A DNA stretch of 64,000 bases from positions 1 through 64,000 of the forward strand of contig CAIRLC010000005.1 of assembly GCA_903879335.1 (NCBI GenBank), written 5' to 3'. The DNA is from an uncultured Pseudomonadota bacterium (GTDB lineage Bacteria > Pseudomonadota > Gammaproteobacteria > Steroidobacterales > Steroidobacteraceae). The translations under genes were made by a program, and so were the position numbers. This document shows, in pieces, positions 35,593 to 43,628 of this stretch. The first letter of the stretch is position 1. Each line of letters starts with the position of its first letter. The notes under the pieces are model-generated. The model saw nothing but the letters and a program-made list of their open reading frames with translations. It was not told where the DNA came from and did no database searches.

Positions 35593-35990
35593 GGGCTCCT
35601 CCGGACGGGCGTGGCAACATCCAACAGCACCCGTGTGACGACATGCGTTTTGACGTCGATGAGGACCGTCGCTGGCGCATGCATCGACGCGCGGGCGAGG
35701 GACTGTATCTCGGCGGCACTGACACTCGCATTGCGGGCCAAATACAGCGTCCCTGCATCCGTCACATAGCGCTCGGCTGCGCAGCTTGCGCAGGCATGCA
35801 CGGTCAGTGTGCCGGGGACAGCGCTTGGCCAGTCGATGGATCCTGCTTCAACTTCGATGGCACGCTCGGCGGCGATCATCGGGAGCAGCGTGCTGGCTTG
35901 CCGAGCCGGTGGCGCCGCCTGAACTAAAGCCGCACAGAGGCTCAAGAATACGGTAGCGCTAAGGCGGATCCTCGCGGGATGGAATGACAT
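35589..35990 (-). CDS. Unknown exported protein between pilX and pilY1
   Basis: 133 residues from ATG 35990 (AGGAG 5 bases upstream); a GTG at 36008 would overlap pilX by 4 bases but lacks its own ribosome site. It has a signal peptide (ATVFLSLCAALVQAAPP) and a CxxC in VHACASCAAERYV. The second half (VSAAEIQSLARASMHAPATV) looks helical then beta. I do not recognise it. Its overlap with pilY1 suggests a pilus-related periplasmic or outer-membrane role. Confidence 0.7.
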   Translation of the reverse strand: MSFHPARIRLSATVFLSLCAALVQAAPPARQASTLLPMIAAERAIEVEAGSIDWPSAVPGTLTVHACASCAAERYVTDAGTLYLARNASVSAAEIQSLARASMHAPATVLIDVKTHVVTRVLLDVATPVRRSP

Positions 35991-36004
35991 GGTCTCTCCT
36001 GCTT

Positions 36005-36484
36005 TCACGGTCCGCCCGGACCGGTCACGATGATGGCCGCTGGCGCGATGACGGCGACGCCCTGGACATTGGTGGACGACGCATTGCGCACCGATTGGCC
36101 AGTACTGCGAATCTCAAAATGATACGTCGAGAAGGCATTCCAGCTCGAGCCGTAGACCGCACCCTGTGGTGCGCCCTGCATCTGAGTCACGACTTGGGTG
36201 TTGTAGGTGTCGGTCGTCGAATTGGGCACGGTGCCGGATAAAGTGACCGTGGTGTTTTCCGGGTTGAAGGTGCCGAAGGCCATGGCTTGCTCGATACCCG
36301 TTTCGGCGGCGACGAAGGCGCTTTGCCGAAACTGCTCGTTGCCCGCCATGATGAAGCCAAATCCGGCCGATCGCATCGCGGCGGTGGCGAGCAGCAGTAG
36401 GAGGGCGAGCAGAATCAGCGCGATGGGCAGTGCTAGGCCGCGTGCCGATCGTTGCATCGGTTGGAGTGTGGCCTTCTGCATCAT
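36005..36484 (-). CDS. pilX: Type IV pilus assembly protein PilX
   Basis: 159 residues opening with a basic stretch and RGLALPIALILLALLLLLATAA. This is the PilX N-terminus, which has an atypical prepilin site (GLALPIALI, no Glu5), followed by FIMAGNEQFRQSAFVAAETGIEQAM, the conserved PilX block. It contributes to the minor pilin/PilY1 tip complex. Its start overlaps the pilW stop by one base (TGATG). Confidence 0.9.
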   Translation of the reverse strand: MMQKATLQPMQRSARGLALPIALILLALLLLLATAAMRSAGFGFIMAGNEQFRQSAFVAAETGIEQAMAFGTFNPENTTVTLSGTVPNSTTDTYNTQVVTQMQGAPQGAVYGSSWNAFSTYHFEIRSTGQSVRNASSTNVQGVAVIAPAAIIVTGPGGP

Positions 36485-37518
36485 CAGGTGCCGAGGACGT
36501 TGCGGATCATGACCGTGCGCGTGATCAGTAAGCGCCGGTAGTGATCGTTCGGTTGATAGGCCATCCCAGCGGTACCGGCGGCTGTCAGGTCATGCACCGT
36601 GCCGTTGCTGGTGGCGCGGTTGCCGTAGGCGTAGGTGCGATTGTCGGTAAACCCCATTTCTAGACTATCGGAGCGCACCAGGATCCAGAGCCGGAGGGCG
36701 ACGATTTGAACGCCCGCCGGTAAACCGCCCGCGGCCAGCGGATCAACATACTGTTGGACAATGCCCGTGGTGCCCGTGTAGTCGATCCCGAGTTGCACCT
36801 GCAAATCTTCAACGCCGGCTAGGATTTCTTCGTCTTGGAAGGTCGGCACTGTGCCGACGTTGTTGAGCGACTTGCGCCACAGCGTCGGCACGCCGGTCGC
36901 GGTCGAACTGTCGCGAGCGACGTAATAGGAGTGCACGACGAGGTCGTGGATCGTCCCCGCCGAATTCTGTGCGGGGGACTGATCGGCTTGGCAGGCCGTC
37001 ACGGTGTTCACGAGCGCCACCGAAGTTCGGGTCGAGCAGATGCGCAAGGGCCCCACAGCACTGGCGGGGACACTGGTGGGGAGCAGTGCGGCGCGGCGCA
37101 CGGTAATGGTGTCGGCCGAGGGCATGCTGCGCCCTTTGTAGGCGCTACAGCCCAAGGTGTAGCTATCGTTCGATCCCTCAATCGGCGTGGCCAGGTCAGT
37201 GCCGAAGTTGCCGCCGCAACTGCTCGAGGCAGTCCCCGACAGCGTCGTGGCTGGCGGGTCGGTTTGCGGGGTCGTGCCTAAAATGCCGCTCAATCCTTTG
37301 GCATAGCCCCAATAGCCGGCCATGCGCAGATCCGGCTCAAGCACCGAATAGGCGTAGCGCGCGTTTTCCTCAAGTCGCGCTTGAGTCTCGTGGATGCCGT
37401 ACGTTTTCGAACTGTCCATGTACACCTTGAAGGCGCCACTGACCAGTACGAGACCAATGGTCATCGCGATCATCAGCTCGATCAGGGTTAAGCCACGGGC
37501 TCGCGTGTGGCGGCTCAT
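36484..37518 (-). CDS. pilW: Type IV minor pilin PilW
   Basis: 344 residues with a prepilin start RARG-LTLIELMIAMTIGLVLVSGA (Glu5 present), the PilW family core LEENARYAYSVLEPDLRMAGYWGYA and a C-terminus DHYRRLLITRTVMIRNVLG. Large PilW proteins of this length are typical of Pseudomonas and Xanthomonads. It overlaps pilV by 4 bases. Confidence 0.95.
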   Translation of the reverse strand: MSRHTRARGLTLIELMIAMTIGLVLVSGAFKVYMDSSKTYGIHETQARLEENARYAYSVLEPDLRMAGYWGYAKGLSGILGTTPQTDPPATTLSGTASSSCGGNFGTDLATPIEGSNDSYTLGCSAYKGRSMPSADTITVRRAALLPTSVPASAVGPLRICSTRTSVALVNTVTACQADQSPAQNSAGTIHDLVVHSYYVARDSSTATGVPTLWRKSLNNVGTVPTFQDEEILAGVEDLQVQLGIDYTGTTGIVQQYVDPLAAGGLPAGVQIVALRLWILVRSDSLEMGFTDNRTYAYGNRATSNGTVHDLTAAGTAGMAYQPNDHYRRLLITRTVMIRNVLGT

Positions 37519-37973
37519 ATGACCACCCTTAGTGCATACGAGAGCGACTGACCCGTGCCGGCTTCACGCCAGCTCAGCGTAATCGTATAGGTCGCCGGCA
37601 TATTGGCGCCGCCTGCAACGTAGGCGACTGTCCCGGTCGCTCCACTGGGCATCATTGAGGTGACTTGTGTCTGCCAGAGCCACAGGTCGTTGGCAGCCAT
37701 CTGCGTGGGCGAGCAGAGTGTGGCGCGCAGGGCGCCGCCCGAGCAGGCGTAATTGGCCGGCGTGCCGGCGTAGGCTGCACCTGCGGTGCGGTTGGCGCGG
37801 ATGCGATCGGCGAGGTCAGCCGTCAGGTTGACCGCGTAGAGGCGCGAGGTGGCGCTGGCATTGCCTTGGATGGTTACGACGAACAGTTTGGCAACGCCCA
37901 ACAGCCCGATGGAAAGCACGACCAAGGCCACTAAGACTTCGACCAGAGTAAACCCAGCGATGCGCGCCTTCAT
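37515..37973 (-). CDS. pilV: Type IV minor pilin PilV
   Basis: 152 residues from ATG 37973, which overlaps the fimT stop by 4 bases. A longer frame from 38108 would add 45 Arg-rich residues from inside fimT and is rejected. The prepilin site is MKARIAG-FTLVEVLVALVV, with Glu5, then LSIGLLGVAKL as usual in PilV. It is part of the tip initiation complex with FimT/PilW/PilX/PilE. Confidence 0.93.
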   Translation of the reverse strand: MKARIAGFTLVEVLVALVVLSIGLLGVAKLFVVTIQGNASATSRLYAVNLTADLADRIRANRTAGAAYAGTPANYACSGGALRATLCSPTQMAANDLWLWQTQVTSMMPSGATGTVAYVAGGANMPATYTITLSWREAGTGQSLSYALRVVI

Positions 37974-38602
37974 GGGCAGCTTCCGCCGTTGAGGGCTGCG
38001 TTCACATCGGCGACCGCTGCGACGGCGCGAGCCCGCCCCGTCGTCGCGATGACCACGGCGCGGGCTGTCGATGAGCCGCCCGCGGCGACGACGCCACGGG
38101 CGTCGCAAAACGTGACGTTACGCAGTGCTTGGTGGACGCCCGACGGGGTCGCAAAGCCACTGGGTGAGAAGGCTAGGATGGCATCGCCGTCAGCTTTGAC
38201 GGTGACGCCACTGTCGATCGTGGCATGACGCTCGAGAATAGCCTCGCCGCTTTGGTAGGCCCAGTCACCACTCGTGTCGATGAAGACGATCCAGCCTCGA
38301 GCCGCCGCATAGCTGCAGGCCGGCGTCGCAGCCGTGGGGTCAGCGGTGAAGCAGACCACCGCCGCTGCCTGTTGTTTGAGGGCTTCGGTGCGAGCTCGGT
38401 TTACGGAAGCGAGTAGGTCGTTCGCCGCGCCAGTCAGGCGACCATTCAGCAACATCGTGCGCATGGGCGGCACGGCGATTGACCCTAATATGACGGCCAC
38501 CGTCAGCGCGAGCATCAGTTCCACGAGCGTGTAGCCGCCCGTCCGCGCGGATGCGCGATTCGGACCACTCAGGCAGCTCGTTCGGGTCATCGGGGTGCTC
38601 AT
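37970..38602 (-). CDS. fimT: Type IV minor pilin FimT/GspH-like
   Basis: 210 residues with a prepilin site RTGG-YTLVELMLALTVAVILGSIA, then MRTMLLNGRLTGAANDLLAS as in GspH/FimT. The leader of about 23 residues is long; an internal ATG four codons in would shorten it little. It is the first gene of the minor pilin operon. FimT is also linked to DNA uptake in Pseudomonas/Legionella. No clear ribosome site is visible at 38602. Confidence 0.9.
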   Translation of the reverse strand: MSTPMTRTSCLSGPNRASARTGGYTLVELMLALTVAVILGSIAVPPMRTMLLNGRLTGAANDLLASVNRARTEALKQQAAAVVCFTADPTAATPACSYAAARGWIVFIDTSGDWAYQSGEAILERHATIDSGVTVKADGDAILAFSPSGFATPSGVHQALRNVTFCDARGVVAAGGSSTARAVVIATTGRARAVAAVADVNAALNGGSCP

Positions 38603-38807
38603 ATGGCGCAGGACACACGTCCGGCATCCTTAAGGATAACCTCCGTAGCGCACCTGCAGCGGGGCCCATTCAGGTCAGCGCCCGCAATTGGGAGGCCGGT
38701 CACAGTCCTTTGGGGCCGAGGCCACCCAAGTCACCGGCCGGTTTGAACGGCCCTATTGAGGCTAGAACCGTTCGAACCGGACGCTGTGGCCTGCGCGGTG
38801 GCCAGCC

Positions 38808-39359
38808 TTAACCCCCGATGGCGAAGACTGACAATGCCGTGGCGATGCCGGCGATGGCGGCGATGGAGCCGATGACGGGGAAGAATTTTTGCCGACCGAG
38901 GAAGTAAAGCGAGGCGAGCACGAGTCCGAGTTCCAAAAGCCCCTCGCCGAGATCAAAGCGCAGCGCCAGCACTTCGTCGTGCTCGGTTTCCTTGTCCTTA
39001 TCCTTGGCCTTCTCCTGGATATCCTCGGCGTCTTTGACGTATTTATCGCGCTGACCTTGGAATTTCTCGAGCGCCTTGACGATTTTTTCTGACTTTTCGC
39101 CCTTGGCGTCCGTGGGGGCGAGGGCATTCAGCAGCTCGGCGGCTGTCACGACGGTGTTCTCGCGGACTTTCTTGGCTTGGTAGTAGGCCCACGCATCGTT
39201 GGCTTCAGTGCGGTGTATCACGGCGGCGGTATGGGCGCGGTGGGCGCAGATCGTCACGACGGCCAAAAGCACGCCGATGACGCCGACCAGAAAGCCGACG
39301 GACCTGCCGGCGGGGTCCGCGCTATGGGCATGTTCGTGGTGGATTTCGATTTCGGCCAT
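38808..39359 (-). CDS. DUF4337 membrane protein
   Basis: 183 residues from ATG 39359 (AGGAG about 7 bases upstream). An N-terminal His-rich tail (EIHHEHAHS) is followed by one helix (VGFLVGVIGVLLAVVTICAH), then a block with conserved ANDAWAYYQAKKVRENT, a long charged coiled coil (about 85-135, KFQGQRDKYVKDAEDIQEKA) and two C-terminal helices. This layout is that of DUF4337. Function is unknown. It stands alone between the pilin operon and tRNA-Leu. Confidence 0.8.
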   Translation of the reverse strand: MAEIEIHHEHAHSADPAGRSVGFLVGVIGVLLAVVTICAHRAHTAAVIHRTEANDAWAYYQAKKVRENTVVTAAELLNALAPTDAKGEKSEKIVKALEKFQGQRDKYVKDAEDIQEKAKDKDKETEHDEVLALRFDLGEGLLELGLVLASLYFLGRQKFFPVIGSIAAIAGIATALSVFAIGG

Positions 39360-39501
39360 CGCAGGGCTCCTCAACGGGGGGAAGGGGGTATTTCAATTCT
39401 AGCGCTGGCCGAGGCCCCTGCGTATGACAGTCGACGGGGAGGCCGGGAGGCGATTTTCGGAATCCTGTGCAGGAGTGCTTTCGGGGCGGGGGTCGGCACG
39501 C

Positions 39502-39507
39502 TATACT
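39502..39507 (+). promoter_or_regulatory. Likely -10 box of the tRNA-Leu/tig promoter
   Basis: TATACT stands 52 bases before the tRNA, with TTTCGG at 39479-39484 as a poor -35 at 17-bp spacing. A GC-rich stretch follows the -10. No other good promoter lies between the DUF4337 gene and the tRNA. Confidence 0.45.
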
Positions 39508-39559
39508 GAGTGGCTTACCCGAGGCGCTCGGCAACGAACGCTTCGTCCAACCAAGAAAC

Positions 39560-39644
39560 GCGAATGTGGCGGAACTGGTAGACGCGCTGGATTTAGGTTC
39601 CAGTGGGGCAACCCGTGAGGGTTCGAGTCCCTCCATTCGCACCA
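39560..39644 (+). tRNA. tRNA-Leu (anticodon UAG)
   Basis: 85 bases including the encoded CCA. The acceptor stem GCGAATG pairs perfectly with CATTCGC. The anticodon arm is CTGGA-TTTAGGT-TCCAG with anticodon TAG. The long variable arm (class II tRNA) and T-arm GAGGG-TTCGAGT-CCCTC are intact. The trigger factor ATG is only 13 bases after the CCA, so both are almost certainly on one transcript. Confidence 0.97.
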
Positions 39645-39657
39645 GAGGATTTTGAGG

Positions 39658-40959
39658 ATGAGGGTTTCGTTAACGTCGACCGGAGCGCTTGAGCGCCGTC
39701 TTGAAGTCGCGGTACCGGCCGCTGACGTGGACAAAGTCTACGGCGATCGCCTGAAGGCGTTCGGTCGTACGGCTCGTCTCAAGGGCTTTCGCCCTGGTAA
39801 GGCTCCGGCGAAGGTGGTCGAGCAGCAGTTCGGAGGCCAAGTCCGTCAGGAAGTGGTTTCAGAAGTACTGCAGAACAGCCTGAATCAAGCGTTGGTGCAG
39901 GGCGGGATTTTCCCGGTCGGCAACCCACGCATTGAGCCGTTATCGCTTGCGCCAGGCCAAGATCTGGCCTACGTAGCGGTGTTTGAGGTGTTCCCGCAGG
40001 TCACCCTGCAGGGCCTCTCCGACATCGAAGTCGAGCGTCCAACCTCTGAAGTCGGCAGCGACGACGTCGATGCCATGCTCGATACGTTGCGCAAGCAGCG
40101 CCTGAACTGGAAGCCGGCAACGGCTCCGGCGAAGGAAGGCGACCGCGTCGTGATCGACTTCGAAGGCACGCTGGATGGCGTGGCGTTCGAGGGCGGTAAG
40201 GGCGAGAGCGTCTCGTTCATCCTCGGCCAAGGCCGGATGCTGAAGCCTTTTGAGGCTGGCGTCACCGGCGCGAGCACGGGCGAGACCCGGACCTTCCCGG
40301 TCGAGTTCCCGGCGGATTACCAGGCCGCGAATTTGGCGGGTAAGACCGCTGAATTCACGGTCACCGTTAAGTCGGTCGACGAAAGTGAGTTGCCGGAAAT
40401 CGACGACGCGTTCTGCGAGGCTTTCGGCATTGCCGAGGGTGGCGTTGAACAACTGCGTAGCGAAGTGCAGGAAAACATGCGCCGTGAGTTGGCGGATAAC
40501 CTGCGCAATCGCGTGAAGACGGTTGTCCTCGATAAGCTCTGGGCTGCCCATCCAATTGATCTGCCTGCGGCTGCGGTCGATGAGCAGATCCGCGTGCTGC
40601 AAATCGATTGGCTGCGTCGGATCGGCGCGAAGCCGGAAGACATCAAGCAGGCTCCGCCGCGCGAGCCGTTTGAGCAAGCGGCCCGTCGCCGCGTGGCCGT
40701 TGGCCTACTGGTGGGTGAAGTGATCCGCCAGCAGAACATCACGGTGGATGCGGCGAAGTTTGAAGAGCGCCTTGAAGCCGCTGCGGTCGGTTATGCCGAT
40801 CCAGAATCTGCGATGCGCCAAATTCGCGACAACGAACAGTTCCGCCAGAACATCGAGGGCACGATCCTCGAAGATCAGGCCGTGGATTGGTTGCTGACGC
40901 AGATGAAGGTGGTTGATGTTCAGGCGTCCTTCAAGGACATCATGAACTTCGGCGCCTGA
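39658..40959 (+). CDS. tig: Trigger factor (ribosome-associated chaperone, PPIase)
   Basis: 433 residues from ATG 39658; AGAGGA directly after the tRNA CCA serves as ribosome site. A TTG at 39652 is in frame but closer to that site. Domains: N-terminal ribosome-binding with GFRPGKAP (about 44-51, the ribosome-contact loop), FKBP-type PPIase (about 155-240, GDRVVIDFEGTLDGV) and the C-terminal helical arms. It shields nascent chains at the exit tunnel. It is followed by clpP after 18 bases, the usual order. Confidence 0.97.
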   Translation: MRVSLTSTGALERRLEVAVPAADVDKVYGDRLKAFGRTARLKGFRPGKAPAKVVEQQFGGQVRQEVVSEVLQNSLNQALVQGGIFPVGNPRIEPLSLAPGQDLAYVAVFEVFPQVTLQGLSDIEVERPTSEVGSDDVDAMLDTLRKQRLNWKPATAPAKEGDRVVIDFEGTLDGVAFEGGKGESVSFILGQGRMLKPFEAGVTGASTGETRTFPVEFPADYQAANLAGKTAEFTVTVKSVDESELPEIDDAFCEAFGIAEGGVEQLRSEVQENMRRELADNLRNRVKTVVLDKLWAAHPIDLPAAAVDEQIRVLQIDWLRRIGAKPEDIKQAPPREPFEQAARRRVAVGLLVGEVIRQQNITVDAAKFEERLEAAAVGYADPESAMRQIRDNEQFRQNIEGTILEDQAVDWLLTQMKVVDVQASFKDIMNFGA

Positions 40960-40977
40960 ACGTTTTAGGAGATCCTT

Positions 40978-41592
40978 ATGCTCGAACAAGCCCTCAATAT
41001 GGTTCCGATGGTCGTCGAGCAGACCGCCCGTGGCGAACGGGCCTACGATATTTATTCGCGCCTGCTGAAGGAACGAATCATTTTTATCGTTGGCCCGATC
41101 GAGGATCACATGGCGAACCTGGTGGTCGCCCAGTTGTTGTTCTTGGAGTCGGAGAATCCCGACAAGGACATCGCGATCTACATCAATAGCCCAGGCGGCG
41201 TGGTCACCTCAGGGCTCGCGATTTACGACACGATGCAGTTCATCAAGCCGCAGGTCGCGACCATCTGTGTGGGGCAGGCGGCGTCGATGGGTGCAGTGTT
41301 GTTGGCCGCCGGCGCGCCAGGCAAGCGTTACTCCCTGCCGAATTCGCGCGTGATGATCCACCAGCCCTTGGGTGGCTTCCAGGGCCAGGCCACCGATATC
41401 GAAATCCATACGCGCGAGATCTTGGATCTGCGGGCCCGTCTCAATGGGATTCTGGCCAGCCACACGGGTCAGGACATCGAGCGTATCGGTCGCGACACGG
41501 ATCGCGACAATTTCATGGGTGCTGAGGCCGCTAAGGCTTATGGGCTTGTGGATCACGTCTTCTCGCGTCGCGGCGATATCGCCGGGACCTGA
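40978..41592 (+). CDS. clpP: ATP-dependent Clp protease proteolytic subunit
   Basis: 204 residues. The serine protease triad is Ser103 (GQAASMG), His128 (MIHQPLGG) and Asp177 (DTDRDNFM). The heptamer N-terminus [20 protein letters not shown] is standard. It forms the tetradecamer fed by ClpX (and ClpA). AGGAG lies 7 bases before the ATG. 157 bases with a hairpin separate it from clpX. Confidence 0.98.
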   Translation: MLEQALNMVPMVVEQTARGERAYDIYSRLLKERIIFIVGPIEDHMANLVVAQLLFLESENPDKDIAIYINSPGGVVTSGLAIYDTMQFIKPQVATICVGQAASMGAVLLAAGAPGKRYSLPNSRVMIHQPLGGFQGQATDIEIHTREILDLRARLNGILASHTGQDIERIGRDTDRDNFMGAEAAKAYGLVDHVFSRRGDIAGT

Positions 41593-41646
41593 AGTAGAAT
41601 CCTGAGCACGTTCATAGACTTGAACGAATCGGACCTGGTTCACAGT

Positions 41647-41680
41647 GCGGCCCCGGAGCTTTTGCAGGCGCCGGGGCCGC
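41647..41680 (+). other. Perfect 10-bp-stem hairpin between clpP and clpX
   Basis: GCGGCCCCGG (41647-41656) pairs with CCGGGGCCGC (41671-41680) around a 14-base loop. There is no T-run, so it is not a complete intrinsic terminator. It may cause pausing or protect the tig-clpP message. Confidence 0.6.
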
Positions 41681-41690
41681 GTGCTATATA
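41662..41690 (+). promoter_or_regulatory. Possible internal clpX promoter
   Basis: TTGCAG (41662-41667) and TATATA (41685-41690) are separated by 17 bp, 60 bases before the clpX ATG. The -35 falls in the loop of the preceding hairpin. The match is modest, so this is a suggestion only. Confidence 0.35.
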
Positions 41691-41749
41691 CCAATGGCAG
41701 AGGGCCGACATCCGTTAAGGGTGGCGACTCGCCATAGACGAGGACGAAG

Positions 41750-43060
41750 ATGACTGAAGATACACGCGGCAAGGATGACGGGAAGCTTCTGTACTGCTCT
41801 TTCTGCGGAAAGAGTCAGCATGAAGTGCGCAAACTCATTGCCGGCCCCTCCGTATTCGTCTGCGACGAGTGCGTTGAGCTGTGTAATGACATCATCCGTG
41901 AAGAGCTTGAAGAAAAGCAGGAGCGGACGCGCGAGAAGCTGCCGAAGCCTCACGAAATCAAGAAAGTTCTCGACGAATATGTGATCGGACAGGTCCGCGC
42001 CAAGAAAGTCTTGGCGGTGGCCGTTTACAACCACTACAAGCGGCTGCAAAACCGCACCCCGGCCGGCGAGCGCAAGGCTAAGGGTGACGAAATAGAGTTG
42101 CAGAAGTCAAACATCCTCCTGATCGGTCCGACGGGTTCCGGCAAGACGCTGTTGGCGGAAACGCTGGCGCGCCTGCTGAACGTGCCATTCACCATTGCGG
42201 ACGCGACCACGTTGACGGAAGCCGGCTATGTCGGCGAGGACGTCGAAAACATCATTCAGAAGCTGCTGCAGAAGTGTGATTACGACGTCGAGAAGGCGCA
42301 GACCGGTATCGTCTACATCGACGAAATCGACAAGATCAGCCGCAAGAGCGACAACCCGTCGATCACGCGTGATGTCTCGGGTGAGGGCGTGCAGCAGGCA
42401 CTGTTGAAGCTCATCGAAGGCACGGTCGCTTCGGTACCCCCACAGGGCGGCCGCAAACACCCGCAGCAGGAATTCCTGCAGGTCGACACGTCCAACATTC
42501 TCTTTATCGTCGGCGGCGCTTTTGCCGGGATCGAAAAGATCATCTCGAACCGGACCACCAAGGGCGGTATCGGCTTCACATCAGAAGTGAAGCCTTCTGA
42601 CGACCAACGCCGGCCGAGCGCCGACCTATTTAAGGACGTGGAGCCTGAAGACCTTGTGAAGTTCGGTCTCATCCCAGAGTTCGTCGGCCGTCTTCCGGTC
42701 GTCGCGACCTTGGAAGAACTGGACGAGAACGCGCTTATTTCGATTCTGAATGAGCCGAAGAACGCGCTCACGAAGCAGTACCGAAAACTCTTCGATATGG
42801 AAGGCGTTGAACTCGAGTTCTTAGAACCGGCCCTGCGCGCCGTGGCCCGCAAGGCGCTCGCCCGTAAGACCGGTGCACGCGGTCTGCGTACGATCTTGGA
42901 GCAGGTGCTGCTCGATACGATGTACGAATTGCCCGGTCTCAAGAACGTCCACAAAGTGGTCGTCGACGAGTCTGTGATTGGTGGCGAGACTCGACCCTAT
43001 GTGGTGTATCGCAGTGAAGAAGTCGCCGAGGAAGAGCCGCGGCGCACCGGTTCGACCTGA
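41750..43060 (+). CDS. clpX: ATP-dependent Clp protease ATP-binding subunit ClpX
   Basis: 436 residues. N-terminal C4 zinc domain with Cys16, Cys19, Cys38 and Cys41 (CSFC ... CDEC), AAA+ module with Walker A GPTGSGKT (126-133), Walker [11 protein letters not shown] and pore loop GYVGED. The IGF-type ClpP-contact loop lies in the [10 protein letters not shown] region neighbourhood. It unfolds tagged substrates into ClpP. It ends in a clear terminator. No lon gene follows, although clpX-lon is the common order in related bacteria. Confidence 0.98.
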   Translation: MTEDTRGKDDGKLLYCSFCGKSQHEVRKLIAGPSVFVCDECVELCNDIIREELEEKQERTREKLPKPHEIKKVLDEYVIGQVRAKKVLAVAVYNHYKRLQNRTPAGERKAKGDEIELQKSNILLIGPTGSGKTLLAETLARLLNVPFTIADATTLTEAGYVGEDVENIIQKLLQKCDYDVEKAQTGIVYIDEIDKISRKSDNPSITRDVSGEGVQQALLKLIEGTVASVPPQGGRKHPQQEFLQVDTSNILFIVGGAFAGIEKIISNRTTKGGIGFTSEVKPSDDQRRPSADLFKDVEPEDLVKFGLIPEFVGRLPVVATLEELDENALISILNEPKNALTKQYRKLFDMEGVELEFLEPALRAVARKALARKTGARGLRTILEQVLLDTMYELPGLKNVHKVVVDESVIGGETRPYVVYRSEEVAEEEPRRTGST

Positions 43061-43086
43061 TCAAGGTCGGCTCGGAATTCGATGAG

Positions 43087-43113
43087 AACGCCGCCTATGG
43101 GCGGCGTTTTTTT
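43087..43113 (+). terminator. Intrinsic terminator after clpX
   Basis: AACGCCGCC (43087-43095) pairs with GGCGGCGTT (43100-43108) around TATG, followed directly by T to 43113. This is a textbook Rho-independent terminator for tig-clpP-clpX. Confidence 0.95.
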
Positions 43114-43259
43114 AACAACCATCGTCGCATCGCGGTGGGGCGTGCTGCAGTGCCTTAATGCTGTCACAATAGTCGCGCTTTAAAACCGGTCGCGCACGAT
43201 AGGTGGCGACGGTGCAGTTGGCCTGATGTGCTTACATCGCTGTGTAGGAATCGTTTCTC

Positions 43260-43628
43260 ATGACTGACGCCGCGCCAGCTCAGCCTGACCATGAATTTGA
43301 ACTGTGGGACCTGCGTGTGGAGGTTGTAGGCCCTGAGGGTGCCAAGATCTACTGCGGCGCACGCCTCGGCGATTACTTTGAGTTGCACGGTGAGATGCTG
43401 CATCTGCCGCCGGGCCAGGGGTTCTCCATTTACTCCTTGTCCGCTGTGCTGCCATTGCTGGCAGCCAAGCAACGGGTGACGGATCCGAACGATTGGATGT
43501 CGACGGATGCTGAAGTGGCTTGTCCTGATCCCCATTGCCCGACCCGGTTACGCATCACCCGAATCGCGAAAAGACGCTTTCGTCACGCGGAGGTGACGGC
43601 CGTCCCGATGCCAGAGGTGTCCCCATGA
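43260..43628 (+). CDS. TIGR04076 family protein
   Basis: 122 residues with the TIGR04076 pattern: GDYFELHGEMLHLPPGQGFS, then SLSAVLPLLAAKQR, and CPDPHCPTRLRITRI near the end, where the Cys-Pro-Asp-Pro and following Cys may bind metal or an Fe-S centre. Function is unknown; relatives accompany oxidoreductases in many bacteria. Its stop overlaps the aldo/keto reductase start by 4 bases, so the two are likely partners. Confidence 0.85.
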   Translation: MTDAAPAQPDHEFELWDLRVEVVGPEGAKIYCGARLGDYFELHGEMLHLPPGQGFSIYSLSAVLPLLAAKQRVTDPNDWMSTDAEVACPDPHCPTRLRITRIAKRRFRHAEVTAVPMPEVSP

